Below, in pieces: positions 9,701 through 17,697 of a stretch of 64,000 nucleotides of DNA. The position numbers were made by a program, and so were the translations under genes. Every line of letters begins with the position of its first letter. Within the stretch, counting starts at the first letter, position 1. The notes beneath the pieces were generated by a model. The model had not been told where the DNA came from, searched no databases, and saw only the letters and a list, made by a program, of their open reading frames with translations. This DNA comes from an uncultured Eubacteriales bacterium (GTDB lineage Bacteria > Bacillota > Clostridia > Lachnospirales > Lachnospiraceae), in the NCBI GenBank assembly GCA_900318615.1, contig ONLK01000005.1, forward strand, positions 21,484-85,483, given 5' to 3'.

Positions 9701-11119
9701 AATGTCAGCTACGATCAGGCAGAAGAGCTGCGGCTACAGAAGGAAGCGGCCGCTTATCTGGAGCAAATGCAGCAGACGCAGGCGGAAATTATGGTCTGCG
9801 AGAAAAAGGCAGGCGCTCTTGAGGAGAGGAAAAAGACCATCCTCGCCAATATGCTGGAAGATGCCGGCCGGAGTGATCCGCTTCCCGAGGAGGATATCCC
9901 AGCCATCAATTTTGACGAAGCCATTGCCACCTGCCGGCACGATGCGAAGACGAAGGCGGAAGAAGTGAAGGAGGCAGAAGACAGGCGGCGAATGTACGAT
10001 GAGAACCTTACAGCCCTGGCGGAATTTGATAATCTTAAGCGCCGTGAGGAAACGCCTCTGGATGATACGATGGAAGGTATGAGTGGGGCCCTGATTAAAA
10101 AGCGTCAGGGAGAGCTGAAACGCGGCTATGTGCATCTTCAGGATACACTCCGGAAGAACCGTGAGGAAACCGCCCGTACCATCGGAGGAATTATGCGGGA
10201 TGAAAAACTTCAGGAGGATTTCTTTCAAAAGCCGCTGGAAACCCTTCAGTCGCTCACGGATTCTGCCGAACAGCTGCAAAATCAGCTGGATATTATCCTT
10301 GGCTCTTTTGACCAGCTGATTGAAAAACTATTGATTGATATTTCACTGGTAGATAAGGAGAAAGCGCGGATTGCCGGGATGATGGAGGATTATCTTCATC
10401 ATGTCAGCACGGACCTTGGGAAGATCGATGATAACTCGACGATCATGATCCGGGAACACCCGGTTAAAATGCTGAAGATCGGAACGCCGGACTGGGAAGA
10501 GAACGCGTCCATGTATCAGATCCGTCTGAAGGATTACATGGATGATGTTACCGATCACTGTGTCGGCCTGCTGGAAGAAAACCGGAACATCGAAGAGTAT
10601 CTTGGAGCCAGAATCACGACCAAAGCGCTTTATGACGCGGTCATCGGCATAGGAAATGTAACGGTCCGCCTCTATAAAATAGAGGCGGACCGGGAGTATC
10701 CGATTACCTGGTCGGAGGTTGCAAGAAATTCAGGCGGCGAAGGTTTCCTTTCCGCGTTTGTCATTCTGACCAGCCTTCTGTATTATCTGCGCCGGAACGA
10801 CAGTGATGTGTTCGCCGAGAAAAAGGAGACCAAAGTGCTGATCATGGACAATCCGTTTGCCCAGACCAACGCTTCCCATCTGCTCATTCCTCTGATGGAT
10901 GTAGCCAGAAAGAGCGGTACGCAGCTGATCTGCCTGACAGGTCTGGGCGGCGAGTCGATCTATAACCGCTTTGACAACATTTATGTTTTAAACCTGTATT
11001 CTTCCAGCCTTCGAAGCGGAATGCGGTACCTGAAGGCTGAACATGAGAGGGGAAGCGCAGATGAAAGCATGATGGTATCCAATGTCCGGGTGACAGGAGA
11101 ACAGATGCGTCTGTTTTAA
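6772..11119 (+). pseudogene. jetC: Wadjet SMC ATPase JetC, interrupted by frameshift near 7430
   Basis: JetC is the SMC/MukB-like motor that extrudes DNA in Wadjet. Part 1 (6772-7437, 221 residues) carries Walker A (RNGGGKTVLVQ, Lys 43) and ends at TAA after ESGLVEG. Part 2 continues in the next frame from about 7430 to 11119: a long coiled coil (QEELNEASQDLAETEEQLR and similar), a hinge-like non-coil region near 8600-8950, the ABC signature NSGGEGFLSAF (near 10730) and Walker B VLIMDNPFAQTN (near 10840). Joined, the parts make about 1450 residues, a normal length. At the junction a short stretch conserved in relatives between GLVE and the coiled coil seems absent, which suggests a small deletion rather than a single-base error. 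As written, no complete ATPase is made. Confidence 0.85.
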
Positions 11120-11135
11120 TGTACGAAGAACACGG

Positions 11136-11150
11136 CCGCCCGGAGGGCGG
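11136..11150. terminator. GC-rich hairpin between convergent jetC and HAD genes
   Basis: CCGCCC, loop GGA, GGGCGG forms a perfect six-pair stem 16 bases after the jetC stop and just before the stop of the minus-strand HAD gene. TGTTT follows on the plus strand; the T-run is short, so it may be a weak bidirectional terminator. Confidence 0.5.
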
Positions 11151-11154
11151 TGTT

Positions 11155-11769
11155 TCAGGCGTTTACACGCACACCCAGCGAGCGCAGAAAACGGCGCACA
11201 GCTCCGGCATCGTTATGAAATACGAACGCACGCATGCCGGTGCACTGGGAAGCTTCGCAGTTCCATGGATTATCGTCGATAAAGACGCTCTCCTCCGGCC
11301 GGATATTGAAACGGTTATAGGCGCAGACGTAAATTTCAGGCTGCGGCTTTACCAGCCGGATCGCAGCACTGACAAGAGTATCGTCGAAGTAGCGGGCAGC
11401 CGGCACGCGCGCCCAGTATTCGGGCTGGCGGACGCTGGCGTTGGAAAGAAGATATATTTTGTAGCCGTTTTCGTGAAGCTCCCGGATGAGATCCTCCATT
11501 CCGTCCACCGGGAGGATCGGCCGGTCCCACATGGTGATGAGCTTATGCGCGACATCGTGCAGCCGCCCGGGAAGGCGGGCGCAGATGCTCTGCTCCGCCT
11601 CCTTTTCCGTAATGCTGCCGCGGTCCATCTGAGCCCATTCAATCGAAGTAAAAAGCTCCGTCTCCAGGAGTTTTTCATCTTCAGGGCTCACATCAAAACG
11701 GGAAATAAACAGATGGCGGTCGAAACGGATAATGACGCCGCCCATATCGAAAACAATGTTTTTAATCAC
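11155..11769 (-). CDS. HAD superfamily hydrolase (subfamily IA)
   Basis: The 204-residue protein begins MIKNIVFDMGGVIIRFD, the HAD motif I with the nucleophile and acid aspartates spaced differently from the usual DxDxT (here DMGG, seen in many IA members). Motif II is probably LLSNAS (near residue 105) and motif IV is SVFIDDNPWNCEAS. The family removes phosphate from small metabolites. The start is a GTG at 11769 preceded by GGAAGG eight bases upstream. It lies 32 bases after the ABC permease gene on the same strand, so it is the likely last gene of that transport operon. The substrate is unknown. Confidence 0.85.
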   Translation of the reverse strand: MIKNIVFDMGGVIIRFDRHLFISRFDVSPEDEKLLETELFTSIEWAQMDRGSITEKEAEQSICARLPGRLHDVAHKLITMWDRPILPVDGMEDLIRELHENGYKIYLLSNASVRQPEYWARVPAARYFDDTLVSAAIRLVKPQPEIYVCAYNRFNIRPEESVFIDDNPWNCEASQCTGMRAFVFHNDAGAVRRFLRSLGVRVNA

Positions 11770-11801
11770 GATCGGTACCTTCCTTTCCTATTCCTTTCAT
11801 C

Positions 11802-13469
11802 TCAGACAATTTTCACCTTGCCTTTGGTGAGTCTGAATACGATCAGCAATGAAATCATGGTGGTCAGTGTCAGGATGGTGGCCAGAGCGCCGGCGGTTCC
11901 ATCGCTCATTCGGGTAACCTCCTGATAGATGGCTACGGAGATGGTGCTGGTCTTGCCGGAGTAGAGCATGATGGAGCTGGACAGCTCGTTGATGCAGGTA
12001 ATCCAGGACAGGACGGCGCCGGACATAATGCCGGGCAGCATCATCCTCGCGGTTACGGTGAAGAATGTTTTCATCGGGCTGACACCCAGGTTGATGGAGG
12101 CTTCCTCGATAAACGGATCCATCTGGTAAAGGAAAGCGCTTCCGGACCGAACCGTGTACGGGATTTTACGGATAATGTACGAGATGATCATAATGGCGGA
12201 TGTTCCGACCAGAATGATCGGCTTATGGTTGAAGGCCACAATAAGACCGATACCAAGTACAGAGCCCGGAAGTACGTACGGGAACATGATCAGAAGATCG
12301 ATGAGGGCGGAAGTTTTGCTCTTGCGGCGTACGATCACGTAGCTGGCCAGAATACCGATGATGATGATGAACACAATGGCCGCCAGTGAGAATACATAGG
12401 TGTTCCGGATGTTCCGCGACAGCTTGCCGGCGATGGAGCGGTAGTTGTTGAAGTTGATGCCCTTGACCACGCCGGAGAAGGAGCGCTCGATAAACGACTG
12501 GCAGATGACAACGATCTGCGGCAGGAATGCGATAAATACAATAATGTAAATCCACAGACCGGCAAAAAAGCGTTTTGCGCCGTGGAGTTTTTCTTCCCTG
12601 GGCGGCCGCAGTGAACTCATCATGTAATTCTTCTTATCCACAACCTTCTTCTGGAACAGCAGTACGCCGAGCGAAAAAGCCACAATGATCACCGACATTG
12701 CGGAGGCCATGTACGGGTTGGTAGCACTCTCGGACATATACTCATTGTAGATCATGACCGGAAGCACGGTGTAGCCTTCGCCCAGCAGCATGGGGGTGCC
12801 GAAATCAGCCAGGCAGGTCATGAAAACCATGATCATGCCGGCGGCGATGGAAGGCATGACAACCGGGATGGTGACGGTCCGGATCCGGCGTGCCTTGCTC
12901 ATGCCGAGGTTCTCTGCCGCTTCCTCCAGTGAGGAGTCGATGGAATTCATGGCACTGCTCGTGTACAGGTAAATGTACGGGAACAGATGCAGCGTGAACA
13001 CAAAGATAATACCGTTGCGGCCGTAAATGGTGGGCGCCGGGAATCCGATGGCGGTCAGTGCCCGGGTTACCAGGCCCGCGCGTCCCATGAGGATGATCCA
13101 GGAATAAGCCCCGATGAAGGGCGGGCTCATGAGGGACATGATGATGAAAATATGCAGCAGCTTTTTCCCGGCAATGTTGTAGCGCGTCATGACGTACGCA
13201 ACCGGCACACCCACCAGAGTGGCGAAAATGACCGTGAACAGGCACACCACCAGCGAATGGAGCAGTGACGTATAGTAGTAGGGCTTCGTAAAGAAGCGGA
13301 TAAAGTTATAGCCGGTGACACCGGCGGCCTTATCCGAAAAAATACTGTTGGTGATGATTTTGTAAAACGGATAGATGACGAAAATAAACAGGGCGATCAG
13401 GGTTAAAAGCTGCACCCAGAACCAGAAGGTGGGATGCCATTTCTGCGCTTTTTTCATTTTGACTTTCAT
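11802..13469 (-). CDS. Iron-type ABC transporter permease, two fused domains
   Basis: The 555-residue membrane protein carries two copies of the binding-protein-dependent permease domain, one in each half, each with the cytoplasmic EAA-type loop: SLEEAAENLGMSKARRIRTV (near residue 185) and FIEEASINLGVSPMKTFFTV (near 465). This fused architecture is characteristic of FbpB/AfuB-type ferric-iron permeases. About 12 hydrophobic segments are visible. The start at 13469 is set by GGAGGTGAACAC directly before the ATG. It is the third gene of a minus-strand operon with the binding protein and ATPase. Related systems import other anions such as phosphonates, so iron is likely but not certain. Confidence 0.88.
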   Translation of the reverse strand: MKVKMKKAQKWHPTFWFWVQLLTLIALFIFVIYPFYKIITNSIFSDKAAGVTGYNFIRFFTKPYYYTSLLHSLVVCLFTVIFATLVGVPVAYVMTRYNIAGKKLLHIFIIMSLMSPPFIGAYSWIILMGRAGLVTRALTAIGFPAPTIYGRNGIIFVFTLHLFPYIYLYTSSAMNSIDSSLEEAAENLGMSKARRIRTVTIPVVMPSIAAGMIMVFMTCLADFGTPMLLGEGYTVLPVMIYNEYMSESATNPYMASAMSVIIVAFSLGVLLFQKKVVDKKNYMMSSLRPPREEKLHGAKRFFAGLWIYIIVFIAFLPQIVVICQSFIERSFSGVVKGINFNNYRSIAGKLSRNIRNTYVFSLAAIVFIIIIGILASYVIVRRKSKTSALIDLLIMFPYVLPGSVLGIGLIVAFNHKPIILVGTSAIMIISYIIRKIPYTVRSGSAFLYQMDPFIEEASINLGVSPMKTFFTVTARMMLPGIMSGAVLSWITCINELSSSIMLYSGKTSTISVAIYQEVTRMSDGTAGALATILTLTTMISLLIVFRLTKGKVKIV

Positions 13470-13541
13470 GTGTTCACCTCCGCGCATCCGTACAGGAAAG
13501 GCTTTCCGGGGTATGCGGACGCCGGTCCGTCGTTGTTTTCA

Positions 13542-14615
13542 TCATAGTGAAAGCACCTCCCCGGTTTCCTTGCTGTAAAGGGAGACAGCCGCCGGATTGA
13601 AGCTGATCCGTACCTTTTCTCCGATTTCATGCTGCATAGGCATATCCTTGGTGTACTCGTTGATCTGCAGCATCTGCCCGTCCTTCAGTTCTATCTCATA
13701 CTGAATGAAATCCCCGAGGAACGTGTAAAAGCGGACCGTTCCGGGCATGCCGTGTTCAGCGAAAAACAGCTGTTCCGGGCGGGCGGACAGAAGAGCGCTT
13801 CCGCTGTAAGCCTTGCGCAGCTTCATAGGAAGCCCGGGTTCATCATAAATAGAGACAATGGCATCGTCCGCAGCTGTGCGCACGGTACAGTCAAGAAAAT
13901 TGGAAACGCCAATGAAACCGGCAACGAACGGGTTCTGCGGTTTGGCGTATATTTCGCGGGGAGTTCCCACCTGCATGATGACTCCTTCGCGCATAATGGC
14001 AATGCGGTCGGAGATGGCGAGCGCCTCCTGTTGGTCGTGGGTAACATAGATGGTGGTGATCCCCAGCTGACGCTGCAGTTTTTTAATCACGCCGCGCATC
14101 TGAACCCGAAGCTTTGCATCCAGATTGGAGAGAGGCTCATCCATCAGAAGGATATTCGGCTCTATGACAAAGGCGCGCGCCAGCGCAACCCGCTGCTGCT
14201 GGCCGCCGGAAAGCTCATTCGGCATACGCTTCGCCAGGTGTTCAATCTGCACCTGTTTCAGTGCTTTTTCGACACGTCCCGGAATTTCACTTTTCGGCAC
14301 TTTTCTGGCCTTCAGACCGTAGGCTACATTTTCCTCCACGGAAAGATGCGGGAAGATGGCGTAATTCTGGAAGACCATACCGATATCTCTTTTGTGCGCG
14401 GGAATGTCGTTAATCCGCTGATCCCCGATGCAGAATTCACCGCCCTCAATCGAATTAAAGCCTGCGATCATGCGCAGGAGTGTTGTCTTGCCGCAGCCGC
14501 TGGGACCGAGCAGGGTAAAGAACTCTCCCTCCTTAATGTCCAGGGAAACTCCCTTCAGTGCTGTAAAATCGCCGTACTTTTTAACGGCATCCCTGATTGT
14601 CACCGAATTGCTCAA
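13542..14615 (-). CDS. ABC transporter ATP-binding protein (FbpC/PotA type)
   Basis: The protein has Walker A GPSGCGKTTLLRM, Q-loop, signature LSGGQQQRVALARAF and Walker B ILLMDEPLSNLDAKLR, then a C-terminal TOBE-like domain (about residues 240-357) found in FbpC and PotA importers. It powers uptake with the fused permease downstream. The start is taken as TTG 14615 because AGGAGG lies eight bases upstream and no ATG or GTG fits before the conserved region; this gives 357 residues. An upstream open stretch to 14696 is non-coding by this reading. The permease gene follows 72 bases later. Confidence 0.9.
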   Translation of the reverse strand: MSNSVTIRDAVKKYGDFTALKGVSLDIKEGEFFTLLGPSGCGKTTLLRMIAGFNSIEGGEFCIGDQRINDIPAHKRDIGMVFQNYAIFPHLSVEENVAYGLKARKVPKSEIPGRVEKALKQVQIEHLAKRMPNELSGGQQQRVALARAFVIEPNILLMDEPLSNLDAKLRVQMRGVIKKLQRQLGITTIYVTHDQQEALAISDRIAIMREGVIMQVGTPREIYAKPQNPFVAGFIGVSNFLDCTVRTAADDAIVSIYDEPGLPMKLRKAYSGSALLSARPEQLFFAEHGMPGTVRFYTFLGDFIQYEIELKDGQMLQINEYTKDMPMQHEIGEKVRISFNPAAVSLYSKETGEVLSL

Positions 14616-14641
14616 AATGTTTTCCTCCTGATAGCAAACAA

Positions 14642-14669
14642 GCGGGAGGAGGCATCCGTCTCCTCCCGC
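14642..14669 (-). promoter_or_regulatory. Perfect 10-bp hairpin between binding-protein and ATPase genes
   Basis: GCGGGAGGAG and CTCCTCCCGC pair fully around an 8-base loop, just upstream of the ATPase ribosome site. Such hairpins between a binding-protein gene and its ATPase gene often stabilise the first transcript or terminate part of transcription. The T-run on the minus strand is weak (CTTGTTTGC), so a role in mRNA stability is as likely as termination. Confidence 0.5.
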
Positions 14670-14697
14670 CGTATTTTTTGCGAGATAGTCTGTCACA

Positions 14698-15729
14698 TCA
14701 GCCGACTGTCAGATCATTCCATTTATCCGTGATTTCTTCACGGTTGGCGGCTGCATAGTCGAAATCATAATTGCCAAGGTCGATATCGCTCATGGGGCAA
14801 AGACCTTCCGGGGTAACATCCGTTCGTACCGGGCGGCGTGCGAATTCCTTATTCTGCTCTTCCTGGCATTCCTTGCTGGTTACGAAGTCGATGAACAGCT
14901 TTGCGTTTTCTTCATCAGGGCAATCCTTGATGAGAGCAACACCATCCGGAACTGCGGAATCTTTTTCAAGATATACAAATCCGATATCCGGGTTGTCTGC
15001 GTAAAGGACAGCACTCTTTTCAATGGTCACACCGATGGAATACTCGCCGGTGGCTACCAGTTTATGGCAGTTGCCTGAAGAATCCTGAATTTTTCCATCC
15101 AGGTTGTCGATGAATTTGCCGACCAGATCCCAGCCTTTATCGATGCTTTCCTGACTGAACAGCATGGTGCAAAGCTGTGTATAGGCGGAACCGGATTTTG
15201 CCGGAGAAGCATAGGCAATCTTTCCTTTCAGAGCTTCATCCGTCAGGCCTTCCCAGGTGGTAGGAACGTCCGCTTCATCGATCAGCGTCTTGTTGTAGAT
15301 GATAACCATCGGCAGCGGAGATTCTCCGATCCAGTATCCGTCCGGATCCTTCATGGAAGCGTCGATGACGTCATCGTTTGCGCATACATACGGTTCAAAA
15401 TAATCCTTGTAGGCGGCCAGTGTATCGGCTCCGCCGCCCCACAGAACATCGCCCTGCGGGTTCTCGGCCTCGGCAACAATTCTCTGGCACAGCTCACCGG
15501 TGCCGGCAGCTACGGTTTCAACTTCAATGTTCGGATATTTCTCTTCGAACAGGGCAATCCCGGCCGCCAGGGGATCCGCGTCATGGGGTGAATAAACAAC
15601 CAGACTGCCGGTATAATCCTCCGGAGCCTTTTCCCCGGCACTCTCGGTAGTGCCTTCAGCGAAAGCAGCCATGGAGAAAATCATGGAAGCTGCAAGCGTC
15701 ATGGTCATAATACTTCTAGCTTTTTTCAT
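14698..15729 (-). CDS. ABC transporter substrate-binding protein (iron/anion type)
   Basis: The 343-residue protein starts at 15729 behind GGAGGGTTCTTTCT, giving a signal peptide MKKARSIMTMTLAASMIFSMAAFA with an Ala-Phe-Ala cleavage site. The mature part has the class-2 periplasmic binding fold of FbpA-like proteins: SLVVYSPHDADPLAAGIALFEEKYP, then AEAENPQGDVLWGGGADT, and NKTLI/PTTWEGLTD. No lipobox cysteine is present, although gram-positive binding proteins are usually lipid-anchored. It is the first gene of the operon and has its own promoter. The ligand may be ferric iron or a phosphorylated small molecule; the residues seen do not decide. Confidence 0.87.
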   Translation of the reverse strand: MKKARSIMTMTLAASMIFSMAAFAEGTTESAGEKAPEDYTGSLVVYSPHDADPLAAGIALFEEKYPNIEVETVAAGTGELCQRIVAEAENPQGDVLWGGGADTLAAYKDYFEPYVCANDDVIDASMKDPDGYWIGESPLPMVIIYNKTLIDEADVPTTWEGLTDEALKGKIAYASPAKSGSAYTQLCTMLFSQESIDKGWDLVGKFIDNLDGKIQDSSGNCHKLVATGEYSIGVTIEKSAVLYADNPDIGFVYLEKDSAVPDGVALIKDCPDEENAKLFIDFVTSKECQEEQNKEFARRPVRTDVTPEGLCPMSDIDLGNYDFDYAAANREEITDKWNDLTVG

Positions 15730-15787
15730 AGAAAGAACCCTCCATGCAATAGAAAATTTGTGTTTATATTCATCTATAAACAAAACA

Positions 15788-15816
15788 AATATACCATTGA
15801 ACGTAATACTTTTCAA
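15788..15816 (-). promoter_or_regulatory. Promoter of the ABC importer operon
   Basis: On the minus strand TTGAAA (15816-15811) is separated by 17 bases from TATATT (15793-15788), about 60 bases before the start codon. No clear Fur-type inverted repeat was recognised around it. Confidence 0.6.
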
Positions 15817-15899
15817 TAATCCGGGCGAAATTTATGGAAAGTTAAGACAGGATGCACAAGTGCACGATTACCTTTGGAAAACAAAAAATAAATGATAAA

Positions 15900-16166
15900 A
15901 TGATTACAGTGTCAAAAGTCCACCACCACGCATGCCTGCATGCGGGTGGCGGTGGACTTATTGACACGCCCCACATGAGGCACGAAGTGGCGCGTAAGCG
16001 ACACGAGAGTGCCGAATGTGGCAGCGTGGCGAGAACTGCGAAGCAGCGAAGCCACGCGTAATCATGAATGTTCGGAGAATTGCGGGAGTTTCGAAGAAAC
16101 GAAGCAATTCGTGGCATTATTTACAGTGTCAAAAGTCCACCACCACGCATGCCTGCATGCGGGTGG
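15900..16166 (+). repeat. Structured palindromic repeat element with ATGATTAC ends
   Basis: The 473-base gap 15730-16202 holds this element. It begins with ATGATTAC (15900-15907) and has the inverse GTAATCAT at 16058-16065. Inside are: a long inverted repeat 15909-15967 (GTGTCAA arms, GCATGC core); a nested hairpin 15971-16021 (CCACAT/ATGTGG, then GGCAC/GTGCC separated by GA on both sides); and a hairpin 16025-16056 (CGTGGC/GCCACG outside, CTGC-GAA-GCAG inside). Beyond it lie a like-shaped hairpin 16077-16110 (GAATTGC/GCAATTC outside, GTTTC-GAA-GAAAC inside) and a second, half copy of the first inverted repeat at 16126-16166. Related copies occur at 63927-64000 and 21061-21123. Confidence 0.8.
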
Positions 16167-16202
16167 CTTTGTCCGATGGAAAAACAGTACAGGAGATTTG
16201 GA

Positions 16203-17504
16203 ATGGGAAATATTATTGATTATATAGACTGGAGAGGCGACCTTCCCTTGTCCGTGGATCCTTTTAATGAGGTGGACAATCTGATCCTTTCCCAGCTGGC
16301 ATACTTTGATTTTTCAGGGCTGGTGCCGGAACCGGGCCGGCAAGACTATGCCAGGGGATTTGAGATCATTGAGAAGGCGAACCGCCGAAGCAGAACGCTG
16401 ACGGATCAGCTCAACGCGAAGGACGTGCCCGAGCGTTTCCGTCAGCTTCCGCTGCTGCTCTTGAAGGTGGCCGCTTCCGTGCGCTTTGGCAATATGCGCT
16501 ACACAAATTATATGAATATTGTGGACTCATCGAAGGATGAGCAGCTGGCGGCCATCACCTATATCCTGGACGACGGCTCGTACTATGTTGCCTTCCGGGG
16601 AACCGACGATTCGCTGATCGGCTGGAAGGAGGACTTTGATTTCAGCTATATGCATCAGACCGCCGGCCAGAGGGACGCGGTGTCTTACATGGACAGTACG
16701 CTGACGGGCGTGATCGCAGACATTCGTGTCGGCGGGCATTCCAAGGGAGGAAATTTTGCGGTTTATGCTGCTGCATTCTGCAATCCGGCAGTCAATGAGA
16801 GAATTTTAACCGTCTACTCCAATGACGGTCCGGGATTTATCGAATCCCTGAAAGATTCCCCCGAGTTTGGAAAGATCATTCCCCGGATTAAAAAATTTAC
16901 CCCGGCTTACTCCATCATCGGCATTCTGATGTCGGGCGAGGTAAAGCCGAAGGTGATTCAGAGCACCGGGGACAAAGTCATGCAGCATGACGGATTTACC
17001 TGGCAGGTGCTCGGAAAAAGCTTCCTGGAGGCAGATCAGCGGGAGAAGGGGAGTATCTTCTTTGATCAGACCATACGAACCTGGGTGGCCGGAGAGAGTA
17101 CCCAGAACCGGAAGTTTTTCATTGATACGCTGTTCGGACTCCTGGACAAGACCGGCGCCACCACGTTTTCCGAGGTGACGAAGAGCAAGACGCAGACGAT
17201 GCTGAAAGTGCTTGCGGTGATGCGGGAAATGCCAAAGGAATCCCGGGATGCGTTTGCCCGGATCTGGCTGGACCTGGCGAAAAGCCGGGGCCTCGTGTGG
17301 ATGAATGACTTTCAGAGCAGTACGGAGAATTTGCTGGATAAACTGAAAGAGAACATGAAAAAAGCCGATGAAGTCCCGGCAGAAAATGAAGATAAAGCGG
17401 CAGAAGGAAAAACTGCAGAAAACGGCAGGATCGAAGACGGGTACGAGCCCGGAAAACTCCCGGAGCATATCGGAACAAACGAAGCAGATTTGCAGGAAAA
17501 GTAG
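16203..17504 (+). CDS. DUF2974 (Mbeg1-like) alpha/beta-hydrolase family protein
   Basis: The 433-residue protein has a lipase-like core: a DGSYYVAFRGTDDSLIGWKEDF segment (near residue 120) and the nucleophile elbow VGGHSKGGNFAVYAA with Gly-His-Ser-Lys-Gly (Ser near 181). These are features of DUF2974/Mbeg1-like proteins, which are predicted hydrolases of unknown substrate. The last 60 residues are a low-complexity acidic tail (EDKAAEGKTAENGR). No signal peptide is seen. The start at 16203 follows CAGGAGATTTGG; the open frame runs upstream to 16068 through the repeat element and is not counted. It stands alone between the repeat and a terminator. Confidence 0.8.
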   Translation: MGNIIDYIDWRGDLPLSVDPFNEVDNLILSQLAYFDFSGLVPEPGRQDYARGFEIIEKANRRSRTLTDQLNAKDVPERFRQLPLLLLKVAASVRFGNMRYTNYMNIVDSSKDEQLAAITYILDDGSYYVAFRGTDDSLIGWKEDFDFSYMHQTAGQRDAVSYMDSTLTGVIADIRVGGHSKGGNFAVYAAAFCNPAVNERILTVYSNDGPGFIESLKDSPEFGKIIPRIKKFTPAYSIIGILMSGEVKPKVIQSTGDKVMQHDGFTWQVLGKSFLEADQREKGSIFFDQTIRTWVAGESTQNRKFFIDTLFGLLDKTGATTFSEVTKSKTQTMLKVLAVMREMPKESRDAFARIWLDLAKSRGLVWMNDFQSSTENLLDKLKENMKKADEVPAENEDKAAEGKTAENGRIEDGYEPGKLPEHIGTNEADLQEK

Positions 17505-17572
17505 AGCGGCATAAAAGCAGAGCGGCATAAAAGCAGCAGATCCGCCGGAAAGGCAGAGCGGCATAAAAGCAG
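17503..17572 (+). repeat. Three short direct repeats after the DUF2974 gene
   Basis: AGCGGCATAAAAGCAG occurs at 17505, 17521 and 17557, the first copy starting at the stop codon and the last just before the terminator hairpin. Confidence 0.75.
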
Positions 17573-17578
17573 ATTCAG

Positions 17579-17608
17579 AAAAAAATCGCCCCGGAGGGCG
17601 ATTTTTTT
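17579..17608. terminator. Bidirectional intrinsic terminator
   Basis: AAAAAATCGCC and GGCGATTTTTT pair around CCCGGA, giving A-runs and T-runs on both sides. It can end the DUF2974 transcript and, on the other strand, the nrdJ transcript. Confidence 0.85.
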
Positions 17609-17697
17609 CGAGATACAGAAACGGAAAGAAAGACCTTCAAACGGGTTTGTCTGTTCTGTCATCGAAAGCACAGACTTTATCAAAAGCACAGATTTTA

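Noticed and set aside
13629..14732. A 367-codon open frame opposite the ABC ATPase gene
   Set aside because: It is antisense to a gene with clear Walker and signature motifs, and its own translation shows no domain.
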